NCBI GenBank assembly: GCA_028023455.1
Contig: JAQFVV010012398.1
Span: forward strand, 10,219,160-10,283,159
Direction: 5' to 3'
DNA: 64,000 nucleotides
Origin: Epiperipatus broadwayi
Lineage: Eukaryota; Onychophora; Udeonychophora; Euonychophora; Peripatidae
The notes below the pieces were generated by a model. That model searched no databases. It was not told where the DNA came from and worked only from the letters and a program-made list of their open reading frames with translations. Below, one piece after another: positions 50,760-62,600 of the stretch. Each line of letters begins with the position of its first letter. The first letter of the stretch is position 1. The translations under genes were made by a program, and so were the position numbers.

Positions 50760-51555
50760 CATTCAAATATTCATTTTGTAATTCAAATATAAAAAAATAT
50801 TCATTTTTACTAACTATGTATTGCATTATATATATTACTTTATTTTAGTAAAAAAATGTAAATTATCACTTTAGATACATTTTATCTACTCGCAAGCATA
50901 TACTAAATTTATTTATTTCTTAATTTTAAATCTAAGAATTACTACAATATTTCTAAAAATCTGAAATTAGGCCATAAAGAAAGATAAAAGTTTTATGAAC
51001 GGATAACCACTCTACTAGTGAAAATATAAAATAACTCAAGTAAATACTACACTGCTGGCAAATATGTATAACACAAATGATCTTTTGACAACTGGTTAAA
51101 TCACCAAGCATGAGTTGTCAAGCAAAATATAAAATATCTTCAGGGCAACTATATGTGAGTGTACAGGTTGTGAAAGGCACAAAAGTGGTTGCTAATTAAT
51201 AAAATTTATATATAAATGAAAATCCGTAGATTTACAAATTACTTCAATGTTAGAACATATTCTGATTGCAAATAATTTTTATTTAAATATAAGAGAATTA
51301 CGGTTTTACTTAGTCTTGTGGCAATTGTTTGAAATATATCAAATTTTATATACTTTACTCTTATGCTACACGACGGGTGCCATTTCTTCACAATAAGTAA
51401 TATAATTTCTATGTAAATGAAAATGTTTAGATTTATGAATCACCTTGTTATTAAAAACATGTCCTGATGGCAGGAATTTTTTATTTGAATAGAGAAGGAT
51501 TACTTTTTACTTAGATTTGTGACAATGGTTCAAAAAAAAAACTAAATATCATATT
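50760..51555. other. Gene-free AT-rich DNA
   Basis: No gene recognised. Two loosely similar stretches (about 51225-51320 and 51410-51500: dissimilar spacing, shared words for a 'tgattgcaaataatttttatt' type segment) suggest an old duplication. Confidence 0.45.
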
Positions 51556-52106
51556 GTCAAAATAAGAGTCATAGATCACATGACCCTATTCTCTTAAGCT
51601 TGTAAGTTATAAGCAATGAGGATTGCCAATTCCTCAACTAGCTTTGTGGTAAATGCTTAGCCAGAGAAAGCATTTAAAATATCTCCATTAGGAATCCCCC
51701 CAAACCCTGACCATGGTTTCGTGCTTTGGCACTCCTCAGAGAGGTGTCAGGCTAGGTTCAGACACTAGATCTAAAAATGCCAACCCAAAGCCAGCATTTA
51801 ATTAAAAGTTATCTACTGAGTGAAAAATCTGAAATTTTCAGACACCTACATGTCTTCAAACCCAGCTATCTAACTCAAATAGCTATATGGGGCTGAGAGA
51901 TCTTCAGCCATACCATATATTAGTAGTCTTAGCAATATAACATTGCATAAGACTTAATGCAGAGACGATAAATAGTCAAAATAAGTCATAGATCGCATGA
52001 CCCAATTCTCTTAAGCTTGTAAGTTAATAAGCAATGAGGATTGCCAATTCTTCAACAAGCTTTGTGATAAATGCTTAGTCAGAGAAAGCATTTAAAATAT
52101 CTCCAT
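51556..52106. repeat. 419-bp tandem duplication, second unit truncated
   Basis: 51556-51688 recurs at 51975-52106 with few differences, in the same orientation and at a distance of 419 bp. The second unit ends shortly before the long hairpin at 52120, so it was probably cut by that insertion. Confidence 0.8.
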
Positions 52107-52119
52107 CAGAGATATTTTA

Positions 52120-52177
52120 GGCACACTAAAATAAAAAATAAATATATAACAAATACATATTCCATAAAAAATAAATA

Positions 52178-52228
<51 letters not shown>

Positions 52229-52973
52229 AATAAAAAATTACAAAATATATTCATAACCAAAAATTTACCTTATCTCACTCCCCTTTCCTATTACCAACAA
52301 ACACAACTCAAAGAGAAACAATTTCCTTTTTTTTTAAAAAAAAAATCTATATATATCCTTTAAAACATTTAATTAAAAACCTATTATTTTCTTTTCTGTT
52401 TATCTATTAACATCCTATTTAATTCTGGTTTTATTTCATTAATGTATACACTTTCTTTTATCATCCTTTCATTATATGACTTAATACATTCCAAAGGCTT
52501 TATATCAAAATCCCCATGCTTAAATTTATTCATGTGAATGTAAACTACAGAATTTTTTTCACCTAAATTCTGCTGTTTACATTCACATGAATAAATTTAA
52601 GCATGGGGATTTTGATATAAAGCCTTTGGAATGTATTAAGTCATATAATGAAAAGATGATAAAAGAAAGTGTATCCATTAATGAAATAAAACCAGAATTA
52701 AATAGGATGTTAATAGATAAACAGAAAAGAAAATAATAGGTTTTTAATTAAATGTTTTAAAGGATATATATAGATTTTTTTTTTTAAAAAAGGAAATTGT
52801 TTCTCTTTGAGTTGTGTTTGTTGGTAATAGGAAAGGGGAGTGAGATAAGGTAAATTTTTGGTTATGAATATATTTTGTAATTTTTTATTTATTATTATTA
52901 TTATTATTATTTTTTTTTTTTTTTTTTTTATGGAATATGTATTTGTTATATATATATATTATTTTAGTGTGCC
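52120..52973. mobile_element. Long near-perfect hairpin, Penelope-like ends
   Basis: Arms 52120-52553 and 52564-52973 are reverse complements with very few mismatches apart from microsatellite length; the spacer is about 10 bp. The right arm encodes the end of a protein (52587-52736) and is followed by a Penelope-like tail with a hammerhead-like layout (52971-53008). TAA and TAAA microsatellite runs (about 52179-52234) occur in the left arm, and their shorter complement lies in the right arm. I interpret it as two 3' ends of one PLE in head-to-head arrangement with the rest of the element lost. Confidence 0.65.
52587..52736 (+). pseudogene. C-terminal fragment of a PLE-type protein
   Basis: A 49-codon frame (start MNKFKHGDFDIKPLE, end in MLIDKQKRK) in the right arm, with the same reading on the minus strand of the left arm. 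KHGDFDIKPLE and INEIKPELN match the C-terminal pattern of GIY-YIG nucleases, where a 'KHG..F..E' helix and a final N are conserved. The ATG is merely the first Met after the hairpin centre. Assignment to a PLE rests on this pattern plus the tail; another GIY-YIG protein cannot be excluded. Confidence 0.45.
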
Positions 52974-53008
52974 TTGAAAAAGACTATATAAAATAGTCGA
53001 AATGTTGG
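52971..53008 (+). ncRNA. Hammerhead-like remnant after the hairpin
   Basis: GCCTTGAAAAA is followed by stem II GACTAT/ATAGTC with loop ATAAA (52982-52998), then GAAATGTT (52999-53006). The 3' half (stem II-GAAA-TGTT) fits a hammerhead. The CUGANGA box is mutated to CTTGAAAA, so it is probably inactive. Confidence 0.4.
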
Positions 53009-53100
53009 ATTTTTTTTTTTTTATTGTAGTCATATAAAAAACAAGTTTTAAAAAGGAGTTAGTTTGTTTTATTTTTACATAAAGTAAATAAACAGGAAAT

Positions 53101-54970
53101 ATGGCCTCTGATATGGATTATTCTAGTGACGATCAATTTGCCCCATCTAAGCCCTTTGATTAAAAGGATAAGAATAGTGTTACTTTTAGTGATCTAGAAG
53201 AATATTTTTTGTTATCATCATCATCAGAAGAAACCCATTTACCAGCCAAAAAGAAAAAAAAAACTACAAGCATTCTTTAGGGCAATACCAATAAACCAGG
53301 CCCATCAATGAGTGTTTTTCTGGATGATACCAATAGATCAGGCCTGTCATCTAATAACTGTGATGTGTGTCAAATGTAACCTGTGAACTGGTAAATGTAG
53401 AGAATTTCACTAAAACTCCAGGTTTGAAGTTTTCTATAATAGGTGAGAATTCAATTTTAGATTTTTTTCTTAAAATGATAAAAAAACTTTTATCAACTGT
53501 TATTAAGGAAACAAATAAATATGCCAGTAAAGAAAAGTGTATGCATGATTAAATGAATGTAACAGATCGTGAATTGTCTGCCTTTCTTGGGATGGCATTA
53601 GGAATTTCATGCAAGGCCCCTGTCATCTGATTGAAGGACATTTGGAGTTCCAATCCTAGTGTGAAGGTATCATATTTTGCAAATATATTGCCATGTAAAC
53701 GATTTACTAATATTTTATCATGTATACATTTCAATGATAATAAAAAAAAAATGCCGAAGGTAACCAGTAAAGATTTTGACCGACTTTATAAGATTAGACC
53801 AATAATAGAAAAATGCAATATAAATTTCAAAGCTGCATGCCAGATGCACGGAGAGATTGCAGTTGATAAGGCAATCACAAAATTTTTAGGTCACAATATT
53901 ATTAAACAATATGATAAATCAAAACCAATAAAAAGAGGTTTCAAGTGGTGGATGTGCGCTGATAGTCATAATGGTTATGTGTACCACATGGAAATGTATA
54001 AATGCAAAGACTCATCTTCAAATACTTCTCAATACTTTGGTACTCATGCTGTGAAGTCATTAGTTCTTCCATATCTTGCAAAACAACATCACATTATTTT
54101 CTGCAACAGATTTTTTTTGAGTGTGAAACTAGCTAAAGAACTTTATGAAAATAAATTAAATATCTGTGGAACAATGAATGTAAACAGAAAAGGTGCACCA
54201 AAGTGCATTGTTAAATTGCATAGTAATAAAAAAAATAAAAAGAGGAGAATCTCATTTTGTCTTGGACAAAGATAGTGGACTTCAATTTTCAGTATGGATG
54301 GACAAAAAGCCAATAGCTATGATCACAAATGCTTATGCACCTTCTGGAGATGCTGTTGCTACCTGATGAAGTAAAAGTAGATCACGAGAATTAATTCCAT
54401 GTCCACCTGCAATAAAAATGTATAACAAGTACATGGGTGGTATTGACTTAGTTAATCAAAAGCGAATGCAATATAGTTGGGACAGAAAATCTATATGATG
54501 GCCATTGCGACTACTCTGGCATTGCTTTGACACCACAATTTCCAATGCATATATTTTGTATTGTACTTATAGGTCATCTAAGAATTTGATTGCCTTGAGT
54601 CATCTAGATTTTAGGAGAACCTTATCTAACATGCTGATTGATGGATTTTCTTCAAAGATAAACTATTCCCCCAAATCACATGTATTTCCACATCTAGAAC
54701 AGTGATCACATGGAAACCATACACATGTTGATCTTCATCACCATAACATTCCATAAAGAAGTGTTGTGTTGTATGTCTAAAAAAAAGACAAAGACATGAA
54801 ACTCACTTTAGCTGTTTGGAACATGGACTGGTATCTAATTGTAACAACTCACAAAGAGGATGCTTTGGTTTTTATCACACTAAAAATGTAGCAAGTAATT
54901 CAAATCCTGTTGTACCAGTTTTACCACAACCATGAAGTGCAGTTTCATCACAAATGGACTTGCTGCGATT
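53101..54970 (+). pseudogene. piggyBac transposase, degraded
   Basis: It starts at ATG 53101 (MASDMDYSSDD, an acidic N-terminus typical of the family) and meets a stop after about 20 codons. The main open part, 53631-54275 (214 residues), is the DDE_Tnp_1_7 core. The first catalytic Asp is at residue 79 in EIAVDKAITKFLGH. GFKWWMCADSHNGYVYHME follows. The second Asp is replaced by Asn at residue 159 in FCNRFF, where the family has D-N/R-F-F. The third Asp is present in the later frame near 54430 (MGGIDLVNQ). The piece 54505-54705 is the C-terminal helical part. Stops, frameshifts and the D-to-N change make it inactive. Confidence 0.8.
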
Positions 54971-54974
54971 GTAA

Positions 54975-56137
54975 ATAACATGTAATCTGAAGGTCTTCAA
55001 ATGCAGATGGCTCAATTTATGCTCAGATGAGGGATATGACTTTTGAATAGTTCTAAAGGGTAAGTTACATTTGCATTTTACTTTTTTGTTTATTGTTTTC
55101 CAAGAAAATTTTTTATATTCTTTTGATTTTATATTTTAGGTGAATTCAACCTGACTGACTGATTTTTTACTCTGTGATAGGTAGCACATATGAAAGGCAA
55201 TGTTTTTATTATTGTTTTTTTTTCGCTACCAGCACAATGGACAAATGGTTGACACCCTGATTCTAGACTATTTACAATTTATTCCTCTTTAGCAATTTGA
55301 TTCTATATAATGCAATAATTTTTTTTATTCTGTTTTTACTAACTTGGTTTTCATTGTTTTTGTTTTACTAATTTAGTTTTTATTTGTTGTTGTACTAACT
55401 TGGTTTTTTACTAACTTCATTTTATATTTTATAGGCATATGACTGACTGATTGCCATCCTTATTAGAATTTTGTAACAGTTTCATTACTGATTACTTTTG
55501 CCAATTGGTAAACAAGATCTGGAATGAATTATGTTTTATAAATAATAATATTGAATAATATAAAATATTTTGCATATTTATATTAGATTATATGAACAGG
55601 TATGCTTCTCTGGAAGACATATCTTGAAAGAGGTAGAATATAAACATTTTTTTTTATATAAATATCTGCCATAGAACCTTTTTGGTAATCATTCATTGCC
55701 TCTTGAAATGAGAAATTTTTTCATATTCTAAATTTGTAAATTGTTTTCTGTATTGGCAATAATTATTCAGTATGATGATGATGATGATGTTATATACAAG
55801 GTTGGTTTATCCAAAGTCTAAAATCAAAATAGTGCATCCTGTTTATCAGGCTTTTGAGTTTTCCCATAACCATTAGCAGAACTTTCATGATGCATACATA
55901 TACACCACTTTTATAATATACATATACCTGTACCATGATGATGATGATATTTTATTTTTTTATTGCATTTATAATGGTAAGTAATGATATTTCCACTTCC
56001 TTCATTAATTTTACATTCCGATAGAATTTTAATTTTTTTATTATCTTTTATTAGGGAGAACAGTAGAAGATAAAAAATTAAGAACTCTTATAGGAATATT
56101 TTAGGACATTGTAAAGCTATGGATTATCTCAGGTAAG
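54975..56137. other. piggyBac 3' region without genes
   Basis: T-rich sequence between the transposase relic and the LINE. It contains ATG-type microsatellites at about 55772-55788 and 55934-55949. These could be tails of further RTE insertions, but no LINE sequence adjoins them. Confidence 0.5.
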
Positions 56138-59003
56138 ACTTATTATCATCATCATCATCATCAACCATTATCAATCCACTGCAGGATGAATGTCTCTCCA
56201 AGTTTAATCCATCTTCTCCGATCGTTAGCTTCTCTTCTCCACAACACCCCTGCACATTTTCTTATTTCATCCATCCATCTCACATGTGGTCTCTTTCTGG
56301 GTTTTTACAATCTCTTGGAATCCAGTTTAAAATTTCAATTGTCCATCTATTATCATCTCTTCTAGCAATATGTCCAGCCCAACTCCATTTCAATCTTTTA
56401 ATTTTTTCAATAAGGTCAGTAACACCTGTTTGTTGTCTTACCCATACATTGCATTTTCGATCTCTTCTTGTTACTCCCAACATACACCTCTCCATACTTC
56501 TTTGAGTGGTCTGAAGTCTCTGTATTGCTCTTCTATTAAGTGTCCAAGTCTCAGATCCATAAGTAAGAACTGGTAAAACACATTTGTTAAAAACCATCCT
56601 TTTCAAACACATAGGCATATTTCCTTTTAGTATCAAGTTATTTCTACCAAAAGCACTCCAACCAAGTTTAATTCTATGATTAATTTCCTCCATTATGTTT
56701 CCATCTGTATTAATAATCTGACCAAGGTATTTGTAACTGTTAACTTCTTCTAATTCTTCATAATAAATCTTTATTTTCATATTTTGAGCAAATCGATTAA
56801 ACATTACTTTAGTCTTTTTAACATTTATCTTTAGTCCTACTTTTCTACTTTCATCTGTTAACTCCTGCAACATTTCCTGCAGCTCTGAAGCATTATTTGC
56901 AAAAACAACTACATCATCTGCGAAATCTAAATGATTTAAATACTCTCCATTTACTTTCACTCCTTTAGTTTCCCATTTTAATCCACAAAATACTTCTTGC
57001 AGCACTGCTGTAAAGAGTTTTGGAGATATGGAGTCACCTTGTCTTACACCTTTCTCAATGTTGATTTTTCCAGTATCATTATGTAATCTAATTGTTGCTG
57101 TTGCATTTTTATAAATATTCTTTAAAATATGACAATATCCTGGATCTATACCTTGATGATCCAATGCTTTAATCACTGAAGAAATGTGTATAGAATCAAA
57201 TGCCTTTTCATAATCTATAAATCCAAAACATAAAGACAACTCATATTCGTTTGTCCTTTCTATGACTTCTCTCAATACCTGGATATGATCTATTGTACTA
57301 AAACCACTTTTAAATCCAGCTTGTTCTCTTGGTTGGTGGAAATCCAAAGTTCTCTGTAGACGAGTTGTAATTATCTTGGTAAAAATTTTATATAAAACTG
57401 ATAAAAGGCTGATAGGTCTGCAATTTCTAATATCTTCTTTATCACCTTTTTTAAATATTAATATTATTACTGCATTCTTCCAATCTTCCAGTACATCTTT
57501 ATCATTTAGACATTTGGTATATAACTTTGCTAAAATTGTTTCTATTTCTTCACCTGCTTCTTTTAATATATCAATTATAATTCCATCATTTCCTGGAGCC
57601 TTTCCTTTCTTCATACACTTAATTGCATGTCTCACTTCTTCATTTAAGATTCTGGGCAATTCGGAAGATGTAATAGATATAGGAGGTACTTGTTCTTTAT
57701 TACTATATAATTCTTGATAAAAATCTTCTACCAATTTCATGATGTCATCTCTCTTTTTAGTAATAATTCCATCTTTTTTTCTTATTGCAGATATAAATTT
57801 CCTACCAATACCAAAATGTTGTTTAACATTTTTGAGATTTTTATTTTCTTCTACAGCTTTCCTTGCTATTTCACAGTTATACTTTCTTATATCATTTTCA
57901 ACTCTTTTCCGTACCATTTTACAAAATTCGAGATATTCAATTCTTTTTAATACATCATTTTTGTATATCTTCATATTCCTTCTTTTCTTCATAAATTCTC
58001 TAGTCTCAGTAGAAATTTTATTAGTCAATTGCTGCTTTTTTCTACCAGCTATCTTTGTTGCAGTTTTTAAAAGTGTATCAGTTATTTTCATATTAATTTC
58101 ATTCAAATCTGTATCATGTTCAAAATCTCCTAACACTTGAAACCTATTTGTAAGTTCTAATTTAAATTCATTAGAATGTTTCTGAAGATTAGGAATATCA
58201 ACTGTAAATATTGTTTTTCTTAATAATTTTTGTCTCTCTAGTTTTACATTAACACGTAACTTACATCTTACTAATCGATGATCACTTCCTGTGTTAAATT
58301 TATTAAGAACATTACAATCTTGAAATATGTATTTTCTGTTAGTCAAAATATAATCCAATTCTGCTGTACCTTCATTTGGATGCTTCCATGTCCATTTCCT
58401 TTTAACATTTTTCTCAAAAAATGAATTCATAATATAAAGTTTTTCTTTTTCTGCAAACTCCACAAGTCTATGTCCTCTCTCATTTCTATTACCATAACCA
58501 AAATTACCTACAGCAATTTCATCTTTCATTTGTCTACCAATTCTAGCATTAAAGTCTCCCATAACAATTTTAAAATGTTGTTTACTCTGATCAAAAGCCT
58601 GTTGTACATCCATATAAAAATCTTCTACTACTTCATCACTATGAGAAGTTGTTGGGGCATAAACCTGAATTATCTGCACTTGGTATCTGCTATTAAGTTG
58701 TATAACTAATCTTCCACTCTGTCCGATACACCATCAATCTCCACAATATTGTTCTTCCACTTTTTATTTATAATGAATTCTACTCCACTTGTATTTCCAA
58801 TATGTGTGCCTTTATAATAGAGTATATGTCCACTTTTTAAATCAATTGTTTCTTCTCCTTTTCTTCTAACTTCACAAAGTCCAATAATGTCCCATTTAAT
58901 ATAAGACAGTTCTTCTTCTAATTCTTGCAATCTTCCTTCACTTGAAAGTGATCTGCAGTTGTAAGTACCTAAATAAAAAGTCGTCATATGTTTAGAAATA
59001 TTT
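56138..59003 (-). mobile_element. RTE-type LINE, nearly full length
   Basis: A minus-strand non-LTR retrotransposon of about 2.87 kb. Its 3' end is the ATG-repeat tail at 56143-56162 (ATC repeats on plus), a hallmark of RTE-clade elements. Its 5' end lies near 59003, immediately upstream of the endonuclease start. The piggyBac copy B at 44489-44540 shows the empty site: GGATTATCTCAGG continues there to TTTTGTGAGGAATAC, while here those two words lie at 56121 and about 59007. One frameshift and one premature stop are visible. Confidence 0.85.
56165..58984 (-). pseudogene. RTE endonuclease-reverse transcriptase, two lesions
   Basis: The protein begins near 58984 (MTTFYLGTYNCRSL) with an APE-type endonuclease; the N-terminal frame runs to 58706. 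A frameshift at about 58710 moves it to the 56280-58679 frame (799 open codons). There, GDFNARIG (residues 41-48) and GSDHRLV (131-137) complete the endonuclease. The reverse transcriptase shows GKAPGNDG (359-366), FGFIDYEKAFDS (485-496), RQGDSISPKLF (546-556) and FADD (586-589, catalytic Asp pair). The C-terminal part has the family block GVTDLIEKIKRLKWSWAGHI. A TGA at 56280-56282 stops it early: the next in-frame codons continue the family's WMK..IRK..G pattern to about 56165. With just two lesions it is young. Confidence 0.85.
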
Positions 59004-59307
59004 TTTTGTGAGGAATACAAAGAAATTATCACTGAAGATGTAATTTTCATGTTAGTTAATGGTAATTTCTAAATTATGAACAAACAATAAAATAATTATT
59101 TCGGATGTGAAAATTTCTTTTTTTCCTTGTTTTTTATATAGTTATCACTATTGATTTTATGCTTATTGTTTTCCTTAGTTTTTCTAGTTTCTAGCAATGT
59201 AATTGTTTTTGCTCTAACATAATTAAAACTGAAGTTATTGTGAAAATTGTGTCTGAGGCCAGTATTTAAAAAAAATCCAATATGGCGGCTTAGTCCCAAG
59301 GAGTTAA

Positions 59308-59457
59308 AAGGGTATCGATTTGGATAGCATCAAAAGCAGCAGAAATGTCAAGCTGCACAACCACCGGTCTAGATTGCCTGGAGAATCTGATGTGGTCAAT
59401 AGTGCTTTTAAATAAATTGATGGCATCTGCAGTTGAGCTGCCCTTTATCGCAAATTG
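59308..59457 (-). pseudogene. Non-LTR reverse transcriptase fragment, piggyBac target
   Basis: Minus-strand translation from 59457 reads QFAIKGSSTADAINLF and then VVVQLDISAAFDAIQIDTLL, an unmistakable RT palm (motif A, catalytic Asp in QLDISAAFD) of a Jockey/CR1-like LINE, without stops over 50 codons. It differs from the RTE family nearby. The frame stops exactly at the TTAA where piggyBac copy A ends. The continuation of the RT is not found on the far side of piggyBac. Confidence 0.75.
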
Positions 59458-59613
59458 GTTGTTTTTGTTGTTATTATTGTTATATGTTCATATCGGTTGT
59501 TTTTGTTGTTGTTTTTTGATAATTTTTGTTTTTGTTGTTGTTATTGTTATATGTTCATATATTGTTAGTAAATAATGTTAGATTATATTTAATTTATTTG
59601 AGTGTATTAATAA

Positions 59614-59649
<36 letters not shown>

Positions 59650-62600
59650 GGGATATGACTGATTACCAAAAATAAAAATATATTTGGAAATGAGAAAGCA
59701 TTAAAATAATCAACAGTAATTAACCACTAGAATATCACACCAATTTGTGTGTTTGAAGTAGTTTCAGCCTCATTTACTGATACAATGCAGTTTCAAAATA
59801 AATAGAAATACAAAAAAACAAACAAACATGGTGATAGTTTTAATGACTAAGCAAAATAAAACACCACTAATTCAATGTAACAAAGCCAAGTGCTAAGAAT
59901 ATAACTCCTCCTTTATTTAAAATTTGAATTGTTTAAAAAAATTGTCAGTTTATTTGTTATTGATTCTCAATTATATACAAAATATAAACATAAAAAGTTT
60001 GCAATTCTCATTTATCCCCAAAATATCAACAGAAAAATACTACCATTAGTTCACAGTTTCTGACATAGCATAAAAAGAATATGCAACTTTTATTACGAAT
60101 TTTCTATCACATATAGAATGAAAAATTTCATAGTCATGTAAATACATAACAAATTTAATATTTTTTATTTAAGTATTTTTAAAGCAATATTTATCAATAT
60201 ATTACTAATAAATATAGAATAGATTTTAAAAACTGACTCCATTTTACAATCATTTTCATATAAGCCTCAATTTATGAAACAAAAATAAAAATGTCATATA
60301 TTTTATTACATTATCAAATTTATGCTATATACCAATGCAAAATTTCTTTATAATCAATTAAATATAAATAATGAATTTTAATCAGAATGGAATTACATTC
60401 TACATACATGCTTTGTAATGTTGTTTTAATACATCAACAATGTATTGTTGAGTATGAAGGATACTCTCAAACCAAAGCATAAGAAAATGTTGAAAAGATA
60501 AGAGTGACCATCTTACGAATCTAAAGTGTCTTGGGATGAAAGCTGAAGGTCTTTACATCCATTAATTTTATCTATTTATTACTGCAAAATCTTTTGATTT
60601 ACTGCATGTTAATATTATAAAATATTAGAATCTATGTGACTCTCTATTTAATTTACATTTATTTTATTTAACTAATATTTTAAAACAATGTTATATGACA
60701 TGAATATGATATATTGAATATATTGAAAGAATGCAAGCAGTATTAAAGCTGAATATTAAAAACTACATTTTCTGTGAGTACCTTCATTAATTACCAGATA
60801 TTATGTTGCTTCAGAAAAAAAAGAAAATGAGTAATAATTGAATTAAAATAACATTTGGGGAAAAAAATACACCAAGACACTGCATTTATTTTTTAAATAT
60901 TTTTTTCATTTTATTGTTAAAATTAGGTATGTATATGAGTGACTTCATTCATTTCTGTAAATTTTCCAAATTCAGAAAAGGATTGAGAACCAAAGGCATC
61001 AAAATGATATGCAACTCATAACTATTAATTAGTTACGTTTCAGGCATGGTTAATAGTCAGATTCTTTAGGATAAATTTCAAATACAGATTCGAATAAATA
61101 ACATTTCACATATATCATCCATAATCAAAAGCTATTATTAGATGATGTATGCCATAGATTAAACATTGCTGTTAGTGAAACAGAATTATTCTATATATAT
61201 AATCAGCAAATTATACATAAGAATTAGAAACAGATAAGTTATGTTGTTCATTTAAAAAGACAATAGTGTTGCCCTCCACATGACTTCTCTTTAGCTTTAC
61301 TACCCCCCCCCCCCAATTTAATAAATCAAAACATTTTCATGTATAAATAATAAATGTAACAATAATATTATACATATACAAGTTTTCTAAAATAAATAAA
61401 TACACATTTTTTAAGAGATACATGCAATATGATAAAAACGCTTGACATTTTAAAACATTTTTATATTCAAGATTCTACCAATAAAAATTATACAAAAAAA
61501 TAATAATAATAATTTTGAGGATATGAGTCATTTTCACAATTGAAAAAGATAGAATTTCCTCCAGTCCAAGGAAGGAACAGTTTTATTAATTACATGGTTT
61601 AGTGACTAATCTTAAATACAAATTTTATTAAAATATATATATAAAAAAAGTGCTCCCTCAATAATTATATCAATTACAAATGAAAATATTAATAATTTTT
61701 ATTATACTTAAAATTCTTTAGAAAAAATTTCTCAATTAAATTTCGTATTTGCATTGCTCTTAAAATTTTATAGAGTTGATAGATAAGAAAATTCTCTGTT
61801 GATTTATTTATTTATTTTCTTGCTCATGGGTACATTTAAAAAATTCTTAATTTTAATCATGATCATTAATTGAAAAATGAATAATGAAGCGTAAATTTAA
61901 TAATAATTTTTTTTTTATAAAGATGCACATAATATATACAGCATATAATTAAAAAAATTAAACTAGAATTCATTATTTTGTGATAAAATCAATTATACTT
62001 TGTTTTATCTATTTATAGTTGTTAACATCAGATTTATACTTCTACTATTTAATTCGTTATAGAATTTGTGTGGTTGCTATAGTGACAATGCATCAACTTG
62101 TCATATTTATATCCCGATATTCGAATTCAGAGTAGAGAAATCTTGAAATTTTTTCAAATCATAGATAGTTAATAAAATAGCACTGAAAAAATTATTAGTT
62201 AGGGGGTAAAGTTACCAAATTAATATATGTCCATCTTTCATTATATGTAAATAAAATCACGTTAATATACATCACTATAAGGCAAACTGTCACGAAAATA
62301 ATCATATAAATAAGTAAAAATTTGATCATACATAAAATTATAATTTGCATGTATTCATGAAACAATTAATATGGAATATATTATTACAATAATTCATAAA
62401 TCAGATTCCTAAACAATCATTGTTTGACAAACTTAAAAACAATACTCACATTTTCATAATAATACCAATTTTTTAGTCAAACAAAAGATGGCCACATTTA
62501 TTCCCTAAAAGTAAATAAATCAAACATTGATTTGCAAAAGCAGTGCAACTTATTAATCACAATCTCTCAAAGGGTCATGTAAAAATTGTTAGGGGTCGCA

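Larger units (their letters stand above)
53101..59303 (+). mobile_element. piggyBac transposon, copy A, with nested LINE
   Basis: A piggyBac family element with transposase relic at 53101-54970, a long 3' region (54975-56137), a minus-strand LINE insertion (56138-59003) and the terminal 300 bp. The right end lies at TTAA (59304-59307). No matching left TIR or TTAA junction was found before 53101: the Penelope-like hairpin and tail end at about 53008-53040, so the left end was lost or replaced. Comparison with copy B defines the right end and the LINE site. Confidence 0.75.

Noticed and set aside
57376-58140. Plus-strand frames of 78-133 codons across the LINE
   Set aside because: Antisense shadows of the minus-strand endonuclease-reverse transcriptase.
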